Of a DNA stretch of 64,000 bases, positions 11,316 to 22,519 are shown one piece after another. How positions within the stretch are numbered: position 1 is the stretch's first letter; each line of letters begins with the position of its first letter. This stretch comes from Rhynchopus sp. YZ270_cl-10 (taxonomy: Eukaryota > Euglenozoa > Diplonemea > Diplonemida > Diplonemidae): contig OZ037912.1 in assembly GCA_964035575.1 (NCBI GenBank), positions 372,001-436,000 of the forward strand, given 5' to 3'. The notes beneath the pieces are model-generated. The model was not told where the DNA came from and searched no databases. It saw only the letters and a list, made by a program, of their open reading frames with translations. The position numbers and the translations under genes are program-made.

Positions 11316-14300
11316 ATGTCCCGCTCCCAACAACTCGAAGAGAATATGCGGGGTACACCTCGAAGGGTTGCTGCTGGGAACGACCGTCTTATCAGCGCTA
11401 CCATGAGCGCTGGGGGGAGCGCACCTAACACGCCCACCAGCCCTGCATCCCCTTCTGCGACACGCAGCCAACGGCGCGAACGTGGGTTTTGGCAGGGACC
11501 GTTCTCTCCGGGGGCAGGGAGGCAGTCTACCCCGAAACGTTTGAGTCATGGATACGCTGCAAACACTGCGGCATCAGGGGGACGCAGGGGAGACACTCTT
11601 GACGACCTCGCGAACATCGACTGGAACGAAGTGGACATGGTCACCGCCATCCGCAGAATGCTCCGTCTTGGCAACCAATCCACCGCAACCGGCTTCGTCT
11701 GCAACCTCCTCTCTGCTATTTCCGATGATCTTGGCGCGCCAGAAACGCTTCGCGAGGTTAAAAAATTCTCTCATTTTGAACGCATCCGAAACAACCGCCT
11801 CATCCCCCCTCCAGAAGGCTGGGAAGCCGTCCGAGAAGCCGTAGTAAAAAGACATGGCTCCAGCCGCGCTGCGTTTACAAATATGTGCAGCGGGAGGCGA
11901 GGCGGGGTGATGTCCTCTGAGGAGCTGCACCGTGGGTTCATCGCATTAGATTTGCCTCACGTTACTGATAAGGTGCTGGCGGCATTGTGTCCTGACCAGA
12001 GCGTGAAGGCAGAAGACATCTTTATCGATTTCGACGAATTCATGTGGATTCTCCGTGGCTGTGACGAAGGCCCCCTCGACCTCTCGCAAACCGACAACTA
12101 CGAAGAGAAGAGGTATCTCTCCATGGAGCGGGACCGTGCAGAGAAAGCAGAGTACATTACCCGTCTCGAGCGTCGTATAGAACAGCTGGAAGAAGGGGGG
12201 GCTTCGCACGCGGTGAGCTCGCCCCTGGGAGGTGTGGCCTCGATGGCATCGATAACGTCGGTGACACACCATGAAGCGGTGGTGACAAAGAAGAAGCAGC
12301 CGCTCCTCGTGTCCGTGTTTGATGTGGACACAGCGCAGGAGGACTCCATCAGACCACGCTCGCCAGCGACGCCGTCGTACCGGAAGGTATATTTTTTAAA
12401 TAAAGGGGGGACCCGTCGATTATTTACCTTTTGTAATATTTACCTTCGTGTATTATTTACCTTTTGAATTGGCATTTAATTAATTAATTTTCCGCCCCGC
12501 TTTTTTTGGGTGAAGTTCTGAGGCACTGGACGTGTCGCTGAAGCTCTCAACGTCCAGGTCCAGGCTCGCCACGCTTGCCTCGTCGAGGCCGACGACCATC
12601 TCGCAGCGGCCACGGCGCACCTCATCCCACTGGTGGTTCAGCTCTGCAAGGGTCGAGGCGTTCAACATGACGGCGAGAGGGGTTCCGGGGAGGGGGAAGG
12701 GCGGGGTGTGAAAATCTGTTGTGCAGTGAGTCGGGGGTCTAGTGGGTGTGCATCGAAAACAGGACCGTTTACCCGCAATAGGTCAAACCGTATATTATTT
12801 ACCTTTTGAATTAATAAAGTCCAAATACAGTGTGACACAGAATTAATGGCCGATGACGACATTTTGTAAAAATTGTTATATTATTCTAAAAAATAGGCAA
12901 AATTTGACTCATTTCATTGCATTTTCAACTGGCCGTGTATGAAAAGTGTGTGTGTGGGGAAAATATTAACATGGAAATATCCCTTTTTGGTAAAAAAGGG
13001 TGTATGTGTAAAAAAAAAAAATACAGTGTAGCAGTACAAACGAGTGGGTGCACAAAAATAAATAGAGCATGCATTAGTATTTTGTGTGCATTCCGTTGGA
13101 ATTGCGAACTGCGTCTAGGCGTCGTGGCATTGACATGATGTAACGTGCAACGAAGCTATTGTCCATCTTGGACCATTCCTTGTTGATGGCACGTTTAAGT
13201 GCTGACACGTCTTTGGGCTCCCGTTCGTTGACTGCAGTCTGCAGCTTGGCCCACAGGTTCTCAATAGGATTGAGATCAGGGGAGTTGCCTGGCCAGTCAG
13301 CTTTAGGGAGGAACGAGAAAGGTTGGGAGGAGAGGAATGCTTGAGTAACGTTCGCAGTGTGGCAGGGTGCCCCATCCTGCTGAAACGTGTAGCTACTGTC
13401 AGGCAGGAGTTCTTTTATTTCTTTGAGCGCTTTCTGTAAGACGAGCGTACGGTACTTCTCTGCATTGAGAGCACCGTCATAGAAATAGAGCTTCGTCTTA
13501 CCTCTGGTGGTGATTCCTCCCCAGACGTGAACCTTCTGCGTAGCCCTGACCTTATCAACGGTTGGGGGCGGCTCATCACCATCTGCAACCCAGACAACAT
13601 CGTTCTTCTTGCTCACCCGAGAAAAAAGCCAAAAGTCTTTTTCATCGGTGAACATCACCTTTGACCAGTCGGTGTTTCGATGCGTTTCAGCAAACTCTAT
13701 CCGGGCAGTGATGTTCTTTTCCGAGAGCTTTGGTTTGCTCTTCGTTTGAACGGGCTTCAGCCCCTTCTCCTTCAGGCACCTGCGGACACTCTCCCTCGAA
13801 ATCTGTAGTCGCGACGCTACTTTCCTGCAAGACTGAAACCGCTTGCCCCGCATGTGTCTAACCACCCTATTCTTAACGGTGTCGGTGGTGGCCGATCTCT
13901 TGCGTCCCCTCCCTGGCTTGTCCGAAAAATTCCGCTCTCCAGCGCGGTACTCCTTCACCCACCTACCCAAACTCCTCTTCGCAACGTTCAGCAACTCCGC
14001 CACCTCATCATGGCTCTTACCGCCAACAACGACTAGCGACGCTGCCTGTAGGCGCAACCCTTCCCTCGTGGCCTCAGTGTTCACTTTACCCTTAACCATT
14101 ATATTTTTGCTTTTATTGTGTTCCTGGGCGTAAATATTTTATGTTTTGGGGGTGTTTTGAATATGTCCTTGTCAAAATTTGCCGTTTTTTTATAAAATGT
14201 CTTCATCGGCCATTAATTCTGTGTCACACTGTATTGTATTATTTACCTTCCATGTATTATTTACCTTTCGTGTATTATTTACCTTTTCAAAAGGTAAATA

Positions 14301-15913
14301 ATCGACGGGGCACCCCTTTAGAACAAAACCAGGGTTTTTTTTTCGCTGGTGCCTGCGTCCCAGAGGCGTTTTTGCACATATCAACTTTTTTTTTGAGAAG
14401 TTGGTTCAGATAGACCAAATTTTTTGTGAGAGTGTGGAGAAAAGTACACTGTTCATGAGAGGGCTTTTGAATTTTAAGTCAAATTTGTTTTTAGTTGTTT
14501 CCGGTATTTTCCACCGTCCACGAACCTCTCCGTTTTTAGCGAAGACATGGCAGGCCTTTTTTATGGCGCTTTTTTGCGGAGGGCGTGACACTCCAACACT
14601 TTGCCACAAAAACCATCCATCTCACTTCAGTCGCCCTCTTTCCGCAAGAGCTCTATGTCGCCTTCGCAGAAGTACCGCACTACGTCGCCCATGCAGACAC
14701 GCACAGTGCCGCCGCCACAGCGCTACGGCACACCGCCGTCCAGCAGGAGTGTGGGCGCCCGCCCTCAGCCGATGACACCGACACGCAGGTCCGTGGGCAT
14801 GAGTGGTGCAGGCTCCATGCGTTTCGCAACACCCCCTAAGTCCGTGCCCCCATCGGCCCGTCCCGTCAGCCCGCCCAACGCACGGCCTCCGTCCGTGCGT
14901 ACAGTGAGCCCGCCCAAGGGCACACCGCCGTCCACAATCCCCGCAGTGTCCACCCGTGCTGTCAGCCCACCCAAGTCAAACCCTCCAGAGAGGTCCAGGC
15001 GTGCAGTCACACCGCCCAAGTCTATGCCTGCGTCTGAGGTATGTGGGTTGAGCAAGCTTTCTTTGCGTTTTTTTGTTTTCTTCATATTATCTTTCAAGCT
15101 TTTTTATGGTTGGCCTGTTGGAGGTGTATCAATAATTGCGGTTGCGCTGTCAAGAAAGTTCTCTAAAGAGAACTGCGCTGTCTCTTGTCTGTCTCTTCGC
15201 AGTCTCATATGAAATCCTATTCTGCCACACCCTCCCCTTTTCTATTCTCCACAACACCCTCCCCCCCCCAACAGGCCATCCAGTACCCCACGAAGGTCAT
15301 GCCCACCTCACCCACCTCCTTCCGCGCACCACCCTCCCCTGGCATGGTTCCGATGCGCCGCGAACGGTCCTTTGGGAATGCAAGCGCACCTGCACCTGGG
15401 AGCTTCCGCAACAGCCCTGCACGCGTGAGCAGCAGCATCAAAAGCCCTGTCCGACGGGGCAATGTGACACGTGTACCGGGCATGGTCACCCCGCCTCGCA
15501 GTGTACCGAGCGGGTCCTTCCGTGCTCAGGACACTGCAGGGCAGGAGACACCACTCGAGCTCTTCGCCCCTGCAGGCACAACCTTCAAACGCCCGCCCGT
15601 TGTCGGACGCAACAGCAGCATGAACAGCAGCCACATGGCCGACGCTACCTCCAAGGGGCCAATCCCACCACCCCCAGCAAACCAAGCACGCTCTGTCAAC
15701 GAGGCAGGAGTCTCCAAGAAGGTGCAGGAGCCCCCGACGGAGAAGGAGGAGAAGGAGTCAGAGGGGGGCGAGAAGATGAAGCGCGAGCCCTCCGGAACCC
15801 CAGTGCTGGATACCCGTAACATCGACATTGATAAGGTCGACGCCAAAACGGAGGGAACAGACGCAACAGTGAGTGAAGGAGGTAGGGCAGCTGCAGCTGC
15901 TGATACTGCATGA
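11316..15913 (+). CDS. EF-hand-like, proline/serine-rich protein (three exons)
   Basis: Proposed exons are 11316-12386, 14631-15038 and 15203-15913, all joined in phase 0, giving about 729 residues. Donors are GTATAT and GTATGT; acceptors are CTTCAG and TTCGCAG. A second in-frame acceptor at 15272 would remove a pyrimidine-rich 23 codons. Residues ~110-290 carry helix-loop-helix segments resembling degenerate EF-hands (MSSEELHRGFIALDL; IDFDEFMWILRG). Next come a short coiled coil (~RAEKAEYITRLERRIEQLEE) and a long low-complexity tail with repeated SPPK and TPPK motifs suited to proline-directed phosphorylation. A cytoskeletal or flagellar role is only a guess. The first intron contains nested transposons (12403-14318). 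The splice model rests on phase agreement and matching SP/RK-rich composition across the junction. Confidence 0.7.
12500..12720 (-). other. Captured gene fragment inside the TIR element
   Basis: On the minus strand from about 12668 down, the translation MLNASTLAELNHQWDEVRRG and what follows to 12480 has host-like codon use and a Ser/Asp-rich tail. No complete gene is present. The fragment is bounded by the element's ATTATTTACC arrays, which suggests that the non-autonomous element picked up an exon. It could instead be an unrelated transposase remnant. Confidence 0.35.
12828..14231 (-). mobile_element. Tc1/mariner transposon (DD37E type)
   Basis: A 1404-bp element with ~46-bp terminal inverted repeats that begin CAGTGTGACACAGAATTAAT and differ between the two ends at only two or so positions. 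It is flanked by TA (12826-12827 and 14232-14233). It encodes one full-length transposase on the minus strand. The near-identical ends and open reading frame point to a recent insertion. The CAGTG start is typical of Tc1-like elements. Confidence 0.93.
13074..14099 (-). CDS. Tc1/mariner-family transposase
   Basis: A 341-residue DDE transposase that cuts and pastes its own element at TA sites in the nucleus. The N-terminal ~120 residues contain two helix-turn-helix regions: SHDEVAELLNVAKRSLGRWV, then KVASRLQISRESVRRCL, separated by a GRGRKR AT-hook/GRPR-like motif. The catalytic triad is visible as FTDEKDFW, QQDGAPCH and DLNPIENLW. By my count 37 residues separate the second Asp and the Glu, so this is DD37E rather than the Tc1-standard DD34E. 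Length is normal for the family and no stop or frameshift is present. The ATG at 14099 gives the complete HTH region. The element could be active. Confidence 0.95.
   Translation of the reverse strand: MVKGKVNTEATREGLRLQAASLVVVGGKSHDEVAELLNVAKRSLGRWVKEYRAGERNFSDKPGRGRKRSATTDTVKNRVVRHMRGKRFQSCRKVASRLQISRESVRRCLKEKGLKPVQTKSKPKLSEKNITARIEFAETHRNTDWSKVMFTDEKDFWLFSRVSKKNDVVWVADGDEPPPTVDKVRATQKVHVWGGITTRGKTKLYFYDGALNAEKYRTLVLQKALKEIKELLPDSSYTFQQDGAPCHTANVTQAFLSSQPFSFLPKADWPGNSPDLNPIENLWAKLQTAVNEREPKDVSALKRAINKEWSKMDNSFVARYIMSMPRRLDAVRNSNGMHTKY
14345..14395 (+). repeat. Dispersed repeat family D
   Basis: TGCCTGCGTCCCAGAGGCG followed by a T-run and a CAACTT-T tract. Other copies lie near 739-790, 20885-20930, 55437-55480 and 62335-62388. 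The GCCT...AGGC ends of the motif can pair. This copy and the 62335 copy are inside introns. Confidence 0.6.
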
Positions 15914-16255
15914 AAAAAAAAGGGCAAAAAAACCCCCAAAATTGAAAGCACTGTGTTGAGGGCAACACTTAGAGAGGGCAGACCCTAAACCACTATTAGG
16001 TACTTCAGGCGAATGGTGACGTAGCAAAAGAAGAAGAAGAACTCGCATAGCGAACTTTCCCCCAATGTGTTATGTGCTGTGTTGTGTTGCTGTAAAATGT
16101 GCGTGAAGGGGCATATTCATCTTCACGATGATGTTGTTTTCTTTCGCGGACTCTCGTGGACAAATTTTTGTATTGTGCAAAAAAAAAAAAAAAAAAAATA
16201 CGCGTTTATTCAGGGTTCTAGCTCAGAAGAAAAAAAAAAGAAACGGAAAAGGTGA
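15914..16255. other. 3' flank and spacer of the EF-hand-like gene
   Basis: An A-rich stretch follows the stop at 15911-15913, and a long poly(A) lies near 16180-16198. No gene or recognisable signal beyond a possible polyadenylation region is seen. Confidence 0.4.
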
Positions 16256-17024
16256 CAGGGTTTTTTCTAGGGGGAGCGGGGGGGGACGCCGTCCCCCCCC
16301 AGATTTTGGGGGGAAACGCGTCCCCCCCCGGGGGGGGACGCATTTTGACTTGGGAAAAAAAGGATATGGGGGGTGGTTGGGGGTCACCCGCACATACCCC
16401 CATTTGGGACACCACGTACGTAACCCGCACCAGAAAAAAAAGGGGAGCCTTCCTGGCATCATTGTGAAGAGGATATAGCGAGGTGAAGTTTCAGACCGTG
16501 CCCCCAATTCACTCAATCTTTGCACCATTTGACGGACCGAACAAAAGAGTGAGAATAAGGGATCGGCAAAAATAAAAAAGTAGCGTACCGTGCGCCTGCG
16601 GCGCAACTCAAAACTTATGAGCGGAATCCCACAGCCCTCTACCATAGTTTGGCTGTAAAAATGTTCAATTTTAGGTCACAATTTTTTGAAATGTTGCGTA
16701 CCGTGGCTTCGCCAGAAAGTTCTGACCGCCGTTTCTTCTTGTACTGAGGGAAGGTTCCGTGGAACATGAGAAAAAGGGTTGGTTTGGTTCTTGATGTACG
16801 TTACCATCCCACGTTATCACGTATTTACGTGAAATGAAGGGGCTTTTTTGCGCGGAGCGCGAAAATTTTTGACCCCTTTTTGGACATATCTTCACGGTTT
16901 TTGGAAAAATTTTCCATGAAGATAAGCGGAAACCCTGCTTGCACCTGCGAAAAAAAATTTTTTTTGGGTGGTTTTTTTGCGTCCCCCCCCAGATCTGAAA
17001 AAAAAAATCCTAGAAAAAACCCTG
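16256..17024. mobile_element. Short TIR element with CAGGG ends
   Basis: The ends are CAGGGTTTTTTCTAGG at 16256 and its reverse complement ending at 17024. C/G-run motifs of the type GCGTCCCCCCC cluster inside both ends (16290-16345; 16978-16992). The core carries the short palindromic repeats GCGCCTGCGGCGC and GTACCGTGGCTTCGCC found elsewhere in the window. The CAGGG start recalls hAT elements, but I cannot find a convincing 8-bp target duplication. No transposase is present. Confidence 0.55.
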
Positions 17025-17126
17025 AGGTGGCTCAAAAAAAATTTTTCTGCGCTTCGCGCGCAGGGATTACGCAGCTCCCCCAAAAATAAAAAAAGTACGT
17101 ATGGATTTTCAACACGTACAATTCTA

Positions 17127-17661
17127 CTGGGGGGGGGCTAATAAAGTATACGGTGCTAATAAAGTATACGGGGGTAATAAAGTATACGGCGCGGAAACCC
17201 ATTTTGAGCGTGGCAATCTGTGAAATAAAGTATACGGTTTTTGTGTACATTTTTCTTACTAAAAAAATTTTCCAGCAAGTTTTGCACAACAAATCGAAAT
17301 TTTTTTTTTTTTGATTTCGGTGGTCCGGATTCTGTGCGTGCTGTGATGGGGTCACTTTGCGCTGAGAAACGAGTATTTTTGACCTAAAACGCGTGTATCA
17401 GTTTTTACACGATTGGTGCTGATGGGGTTCAGATTTGTGAAAATTTAAGTCACCAAAAAATTGTTCATTTTTCCACATTGACCCCACCACTGGCTGGGAT
17501 TGGCCCAAAAATGTCAATGGCGGTGTTTTCGCGAGGTTTCGGCCACTAGAAACCCCAAAATAACAGTGATTTTTTTTTCCCCCCCCTTTTCGTTTTTTGG
17601 CCATTTAAGCAGTAATTCCCGCCGAATAAAGTATACGTATACTTTAATAGCTCCCCCCCAG
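17127..17661. mobile_element. 535-bp TIR element with TA duplication and AAAGTATACG arrays
   Basis: The left end CTGGGGGGGGGCTAATAAAG and the right end ...CTTTAATAGCTCCCCCCCAG are inverted copies flanked by TA (17125-17126 and 17662-17663). The motif AATAAAGTATACGG occurs three times just inside the left end, again at ~17222, and inverted at the right end. The core has two members of the GTGGTGGGGTCA repeat family. Non-autonomous; mobilisation by a TA-targeting transposase is inferred. Confidence 0.8.
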
Positions 17662-19196
17662 TAAGCAAAAACAATTAAAAACCGCGCGCGCTTCGCGCGC
17701 GCTCTCCCTGGCAAAGTTGGTTGAGAAGGGTTGTGAAAGTTCGAAGAACTGGAGAAATCATCAGTCATGGCATCCAAATGTTCCTGGCGAAGCCACGGTA
17801 CGCAACATTTTTAAAAAATATTGACATAAAATGGCACTTTCGTTGGTAACTATGGTCCAGTTCCGTAAACTTTACTTCCATATTTTGCTAAAACGAAAGT
17901 TTCTGGCGAAGCCACGGTACGCAACATTTCTAAAAATTGCGCTTAAAATTGCCTATTATGTCATGGGAAGGGTGTATTGCAATCTAGCGCCGCAGGCGCA
18001 CGGTATGCTACTTTTTTCTTTCGCCATGCTGCATGCTCCTTTTCCGGTAAAATAGAAAATTGTCTCCTACAAATAGAATTCTGTAGGGGTAGGTGAGAGG
18101 TGGGGGCGGAGCCCCACTCCTCACCTACCCCACCCCAGCCAATCCAAAACCCAAATTACCTACGTATGGACACGTATGGACACGTATGGATTCCACCTTT
18201 TCAAAAACAATTCACGTATGGATTTCCATACGTTCCACACGTGGAGCATAATCCCTGTTCGCGCGGAAAAATTGACCACGCCAAGTCGCTGTTTTTAACA
18301 GCAAAGGGGACTGGCTGACGACACTGAGGACCTCCTTGGCCAACCGGTTTTTTGCACCGTGTAAAAAAAATCCCAAAAAAAAAAAAAAAAGAACGGAAAA
18401 GGTGGGCCACCTTTTCCGTTCTACTGAGCTAGGACCCTGGTTTATTTCAACTCGTTGGTGGTTTCAACCCTCTATACCAAAATACCTATACCTGGTTGAA
18501 AACACCAACTCAGTGAAATAAGCGCTGTACTTTCACACCAATACATAGTTATTTTTCTTGATTTTTGTTTTATTTTTGCTCGATGATACCATGAGAGTGG
18601 TGTGAATGTCTGTCTGTTGTGCGGTGTTGCTATGCATGGGGAGGGGTTTCTTTGTTCTTTGTTCTTTTTTTTTTCTTTTTTCAATATTAGAAACGATGTC
18701 AGGTGTAATCTCACTCTCTCTCGCTCTTTAGCGAAAGACCCAGCTTTTTTTTTTTTGTCTATTTTTTTAGTGCCGTGTACAGTGATCAAATGATCGGTAT
18801 CTTTCCAGTACGATGCAAACGGGGTGAAAGGGGGGTTGGGGTGTGTGTGTGGTAAGTTGGATTTTTCTCCCTATCCTGTGGCCTTACTGTCGGGCGTTAC
18901 TTTGTGTTGATTGTGGGGTATTTTTTTATTACTATTCAGTATTGCGTCCGCGGGTGTGGAAAAAGAAAAGAAGAAAAAAAACTACAGACTTTATACCAGT
19001 AGGTATACAGTGATTGTCGATAGATTTTTTTTTTAAACGAGAATACAATTTTTCGTTCTGTTTTCTGGCTCATTTGACTGTGTGTGTATTTATTTTTCCT
19101 TAATGACTTTGTGTTACGTTGGCCCTGAAGAAGTGTGACATGGCTTGTCCTGGAGCGTCAGCACTTTCAGGGCTATTTTATTTTTTTATGAATTTA
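17662..19196. other. Spacer with short palindromic repeats, no gene
   Basis: It contains two copies of CTGGCGAAGCCACGGTACG (17786 and 17902), GCGCCGCAGGCGCACGGTA at ~17984, several CACGTATGGA repeats at 18168-18225, and an inverted CTTTTCCGTTCT pair around poly(A) at 18375-18422. Open frames are short and lack coding character. Confidence 0.5.
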
Positions 19197-19477
19197 CATA
19201 CATGGAACTCCCCGAGAGTCCCAGAGAGAGTTTGGCAGAAAATCCCCGGAGAGTTTTAGTTACGATTGTAGTTACGAACTCCGGCTGGGTAAGACGTCAT
19301 CCCTGACAACGAGCTTGTGGAAACCAGCGCAGCTGTTGCTCCGTGACAACGGATGTGATCAAGGTGACTAAGCACGAGAGGCTTAGGGTCATCTTATAAA
19401 CTTTTCCTTTTTTTCCTTTTTCGAGAAACACCATCGGAGAGTCTCCGACAGCTCTCGGGGAGTTCAATGTATGAATA
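19197..19477. repeat. Small inverted-repeat element (~280 bp)
   Basis: TACATGGAACTCCCCGAGAG near 19199 is mirrored by CTCTCGGGGAGTTCAATGTA near 19452-19472. The right half encloses a family-A hairpin (19362-19393). No coding capacity. This could be a small MITE; the target duplication is unclear. Confidence 0.5.
19362..19393 (+). repeat. Dispersed hairpin element, family A
   Basis: Canonical copy: GGTGACTAAGC, loop ACGAGAG, then GCTTAGGGTCATC. The outer stem GGTGAC/GTCATC and inner stem TAAGC/GCTTA are separated by a GG bulge. It is followed by TTATAAACTTTT and a pyrimidine tract, as in the copy at 59495. Confidence 0.65.
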
Positions 19478-19705
19478 ATTTACTTTGTCTTTTGTCTTTT
19501 CTTCTGTGCCCCTTTTTTCGGCAATTTCTTTGGAACCAAACCCTCCACCTTTGGAGGGATGTGACAGCATTACCACCTCAGGATATGGTCATTGTTCCTT
19601 GTAGAACAAGGGAACTGAGTAGCTCAACTCAAAAAAAAAAGTTGTAGTAAGAGAGAGACATGAGTGCAGTGTATTTTCCTTTTGTCAGTTTTTTTTTAGC
19701 ACATA

Positions 19706-19830
19706 TCAGATGTAAACCACGAAATGGATTGTAGGACTGCATGGTTAGGTGTCCACCCCCGGTACAGCCGGTTATGCACCAAGGTACACTGTCACGAGAG
19801 GGCTTTGTATTTCAATTCTGCCGTTTTTTT
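19706..19830 (+). repeat. Dispersed repeat family B
   Basis: Landmarks in order are CAGATGTAAACCACGAAATGG, GGACTGCATGGTT, GTCCACCCC, CACTGTCACGAGAGGGCTTT and GTATTTCAA, then a T-rich tract. Other copies: 38783-38880, 49115-49205 and 59322-59432; partial copies at 14440-14490 and 39642-39690. The variable middle and constant ends suggest a short mobile element of ~110 bp. Confidence 0.6.
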
Positions 19831-19888
19831 TTTTTTTTTTTTTTTTTTGGATCACGGCGCGGTTTGAAAAGCGGGTATTGGGTAATTC

Positions 19889-20721
19889 ACGTATGGCAAA
19901 TGATAATATATTATGCGCTATTATGAGATCTCATAATACATGTGATATTATGCGCTATTATGCGCTATTATGTGCTATTATGCGCTATTATGCGCCAATT
20001 ATGCGGCGTTATGCGCTCATTATGTGCCGTACCCCCCACCCCCCCACCCAAAAAAAGTCGCTCAGAAGTGGTCAAAAGTGCCCAAAACCGGGCGGAATTC
20101 GATTTTTGGGGTACAAATGGGCCTATGGTGTGGTTTTTATTGACTTCAGGGGGGTTTCTTTGATTTATTACCTACTTCACGTTTTTTGACGGCTTAAGAT
20201 ACCTTGGGTGGGAAAACCTTTGGTACCAGGTGCTTGACACTTTTTGAAACATGGTTCTAAGTTCCACCAAGTCCCTCTAAACACCCCGAAACCGCCTGGG
20301 TACCCCTCGGGATAGGTTCTGGGGTGAAAATATGTGGCTTTGGGGGCTTTTCTGGCCCCTGGCTCACACTGAGGCGTGATGGATGTGTGAGTTGCTCTAT
20401 CTACGGGGGGTGGGCAGGTACAAGTTGTATGTACATTTTTGAAAAAAGCAGATACGGGGCTTCTTGAGGCTCAAAACTGCTCAAAACCGGGCGCAGATGG
20501 ATTTTTGGACATCTGAGGGTGGTATTTTCTGGTTTGGGGCATTGGGGTAGGGCACATAATGAGCACATAATGAGCACATAATAGCGCATAATCATTATGC
20601 GCTATTATGTGCTATTATGCGCTATTATGCATTATGCGATTATTATGAGCGCGCATAATAGCGCATAATGATCTCATAATTTATTATGAGATCTCATAAT
20701 AAATTATCATTTGCCATACGT
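19889..20721. mobile_element. 833-bp TIR element with 8-bp target duplication
   Basis: The ends are ACGTATGGCAAATGATAAT and its reverse complement, flanked on both sides by GGTAATTC (19881-19888; 20722-20729). Large clusters of ATTATGCGCT and its palindromic relatives sit just inside each end (19905-20030; 20558-20690). The core has no open frame of note. An 8-bp duplication fits hAT-type integration. The perfect duplication implies a fairly recent insertion. Confidence 0.85.
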
Positions 20722-20927
20722 GGTAATTCCTAAATTTTACCCATTGCTGTCTCTCTCTGTGGATCTTTATGTTTTTTTTTATGTTTTATCCCTCTCCCTT
20801 GCTGTGTCTCTTTCCTCATTGTTCAAGATGGGTGTGTGCACGCTCATCTCATATTTTTTCTTTTTTCTTCAAGTTATATTGTACCTTGCGTCTGCAGAGG
20901 CGTTTTTGCATTTTCCACTTTTCATTA

Positions 20928-20962
20928 GGTGACTAAATCCTGTGGGGCTTAAGATTACCTTA
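20928..20962 (+). repeat. Dispersed hairpin element, family A (diverged)
   Basis: GGTGACTAAATCC, loop, GGGGCTTAAGATTACC. A diverged member of the stem-loop family, with the loop region changed and the outer stem weakened. Confidence 0.4.
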
Positions 20963-21261
20963 CAAACCTTTCTTTTTTACATGACGGTGAAGTAAACGAC
21001 ATGACATGCTCTTTGGCATGTAAATGTGCATGTCATGTCATTTACACCGTCGTATAAATATTGTTCCACCACCACCCTCTTGCGTTCAAAGGATTGTCTG
21101 AGCGCGGTCCGTTTGAAAGCCACCCCCCTTCACATACCTTTCCCCCTAATACACTGTTCGTGCTTGCGCAATAAACCATTTAACTCTTACGGGTTGAAAG
21201 GACGACTTCTGTTCGTATCTTTCCGTGGGGTTCGACTTTGGATGACGTTGGGTCCAGAACC

Positions 21262-21498
21262 CTAGGCACACCCCCGAAGGCGAATTTCGTATTCGCCCTT
21301 TTTTCGGATCCGAATATGGCATATTCGCCTGTTTTCTTCTACATGCGCCCTATACTCGGATCCGAGTATAGGGCGAATATGATCCAAGAATTTTTGGATT
21401 CGAGTATAGGGCGAATATAGAAGAAAACAGGCGAATATGCCATATTCGGATCCGAAAAAAGGGCGAATACGAAATTCGCCTTCGGGGGGTGTGCCTAG
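21262..21498. mobile_element. Near-perfect palindromic foldback element
   Basis: About 237 bp whose two halves are reverse complements from CTAGGCACACCCCCGAAGG to the matching right end. Only a short central region (TCCAAGAATTTTTGGATTCG) interrupts the symmetry. The ends can be read as TA duplications around GGCACACC. GGCGAAT motifs recur in each arm. No coding capacity; a foldback MITE. Confidence 0.8.
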
Positions 21499-22519
21499 AG
21501 TAGATAGACAGTGGAAGGCACCATGTGTCCATGTGGCATAAGATAGGTGAATACGTTATACCTGTCTAATCTTAGGCAATGTTATCCAAAGAGGGTCTAT
21601 TCCGAACATTTAATAGGGTTCCCCGCACATATTCACCCGGGACAAAAAAATATATTTCAAAAATAAAACGTCGGGGCGCAGAACTGCCCAGAAAAAAATT
21701 TTTTTTTCCTGGTAGGCTGTCCAGAGTTGTCCAACGATTCTATGTTTTCTCTTTACCTTTCTTCTTTTCCCCTCTTTTTTTTTTTTTTTTTGTACACACT
21801 CTCAATAGAGCCTCCATCCTCTGTAACAAAGGAACACATATTCACCCACTCCAGCCCCCCCCCCTCACGATGGTATAATAAATGACTTTGACCTGTGGGT
21901 TTACTTGTGGCTTCATCGTTGGCTGACAACGGTGAAAACACAAGTCAAGGCATTCACTTCGTCGTCGTACTGTTACCAAGTTATACCCAAAAAAAAATGC
22001 GTGGAGATTCACACAGGTGATGTCTACATGTTGTCAATTTTTTTCAAAAAATAAAAAATCTCACGATATTATTCCTAAGTGATCTCACCGATCCCATATT
22101 CACTCAAGAATGATACAAAAAAAGTGTACTCCCTCTCCCTCATTTGTAAACACTGACAAAAAAAAATAAAATAAAAATAGTGGAGCTCATCCTCGGGTGT
22201 CTATTCTAATGAAACCAAGTTTTCAAAAAAGACAGTGGAGCTTGCATAGGGTGGCAACTACACTATGCCAACAGTTCTTCTAAAAAAAAAGCCAGAAAAA
22301 GTTATTTTTGTGTAGCTGCTCTGTATGGCAGCTACACAAAAATATCTTGTATTGTATAGTGGAGTTCATCCTCGGGTATCAACACTAATACAACCAAGTT
22401 TTCAAATATCAAAAAAAAAAAAACACAGTACAGTGGAGATTGCACAACTGAGGCAACTACACTACTCCAACAATTTATCAAAAAAAAAAAAAAAAAAAAA
22501 AAAATAGGGATCATCCCCC
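21499..22519. repeat. Spacer with tandem family-F repeats
   Basis: Family F runs GTGGAG...CATCCTCGGGTGTC...CTACACTAATACAACCAAG. Positions 22174-22300 and 22358-22480 each hold two related halves, one ending CAACTACACTACTCCAACA. Other copies lie at 40708-40770, 56493-56570 and 59872-59930 (the last in an intron). No gene is supported here. Confidence 0.5.

Larger units (their letters stand above)
12403..14318. mobile_element. TIR element with TA target duplication, carrying a nested mariner
   Basis: The ends are inverted copies containing GTCGATTATTTACCTTTT, flanked by TA at 12401-12402 and 14319-14320. Next to each end are tandem ATTATTTACCTT motifs (12417-12470; 14236-14290). This is the TIR-plus-subterminal-repeat design seen elsewhere in the window. 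A Tc1/mariner copy occupies 12828-14231, so the original element was only about 510 bp. Positions 12500-12720 of the core are GC-rich and look like captured gene sequence on the minus strand. The element sits wholly within the first intron of the EF-hand-like gene. Confidence 0.85.
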
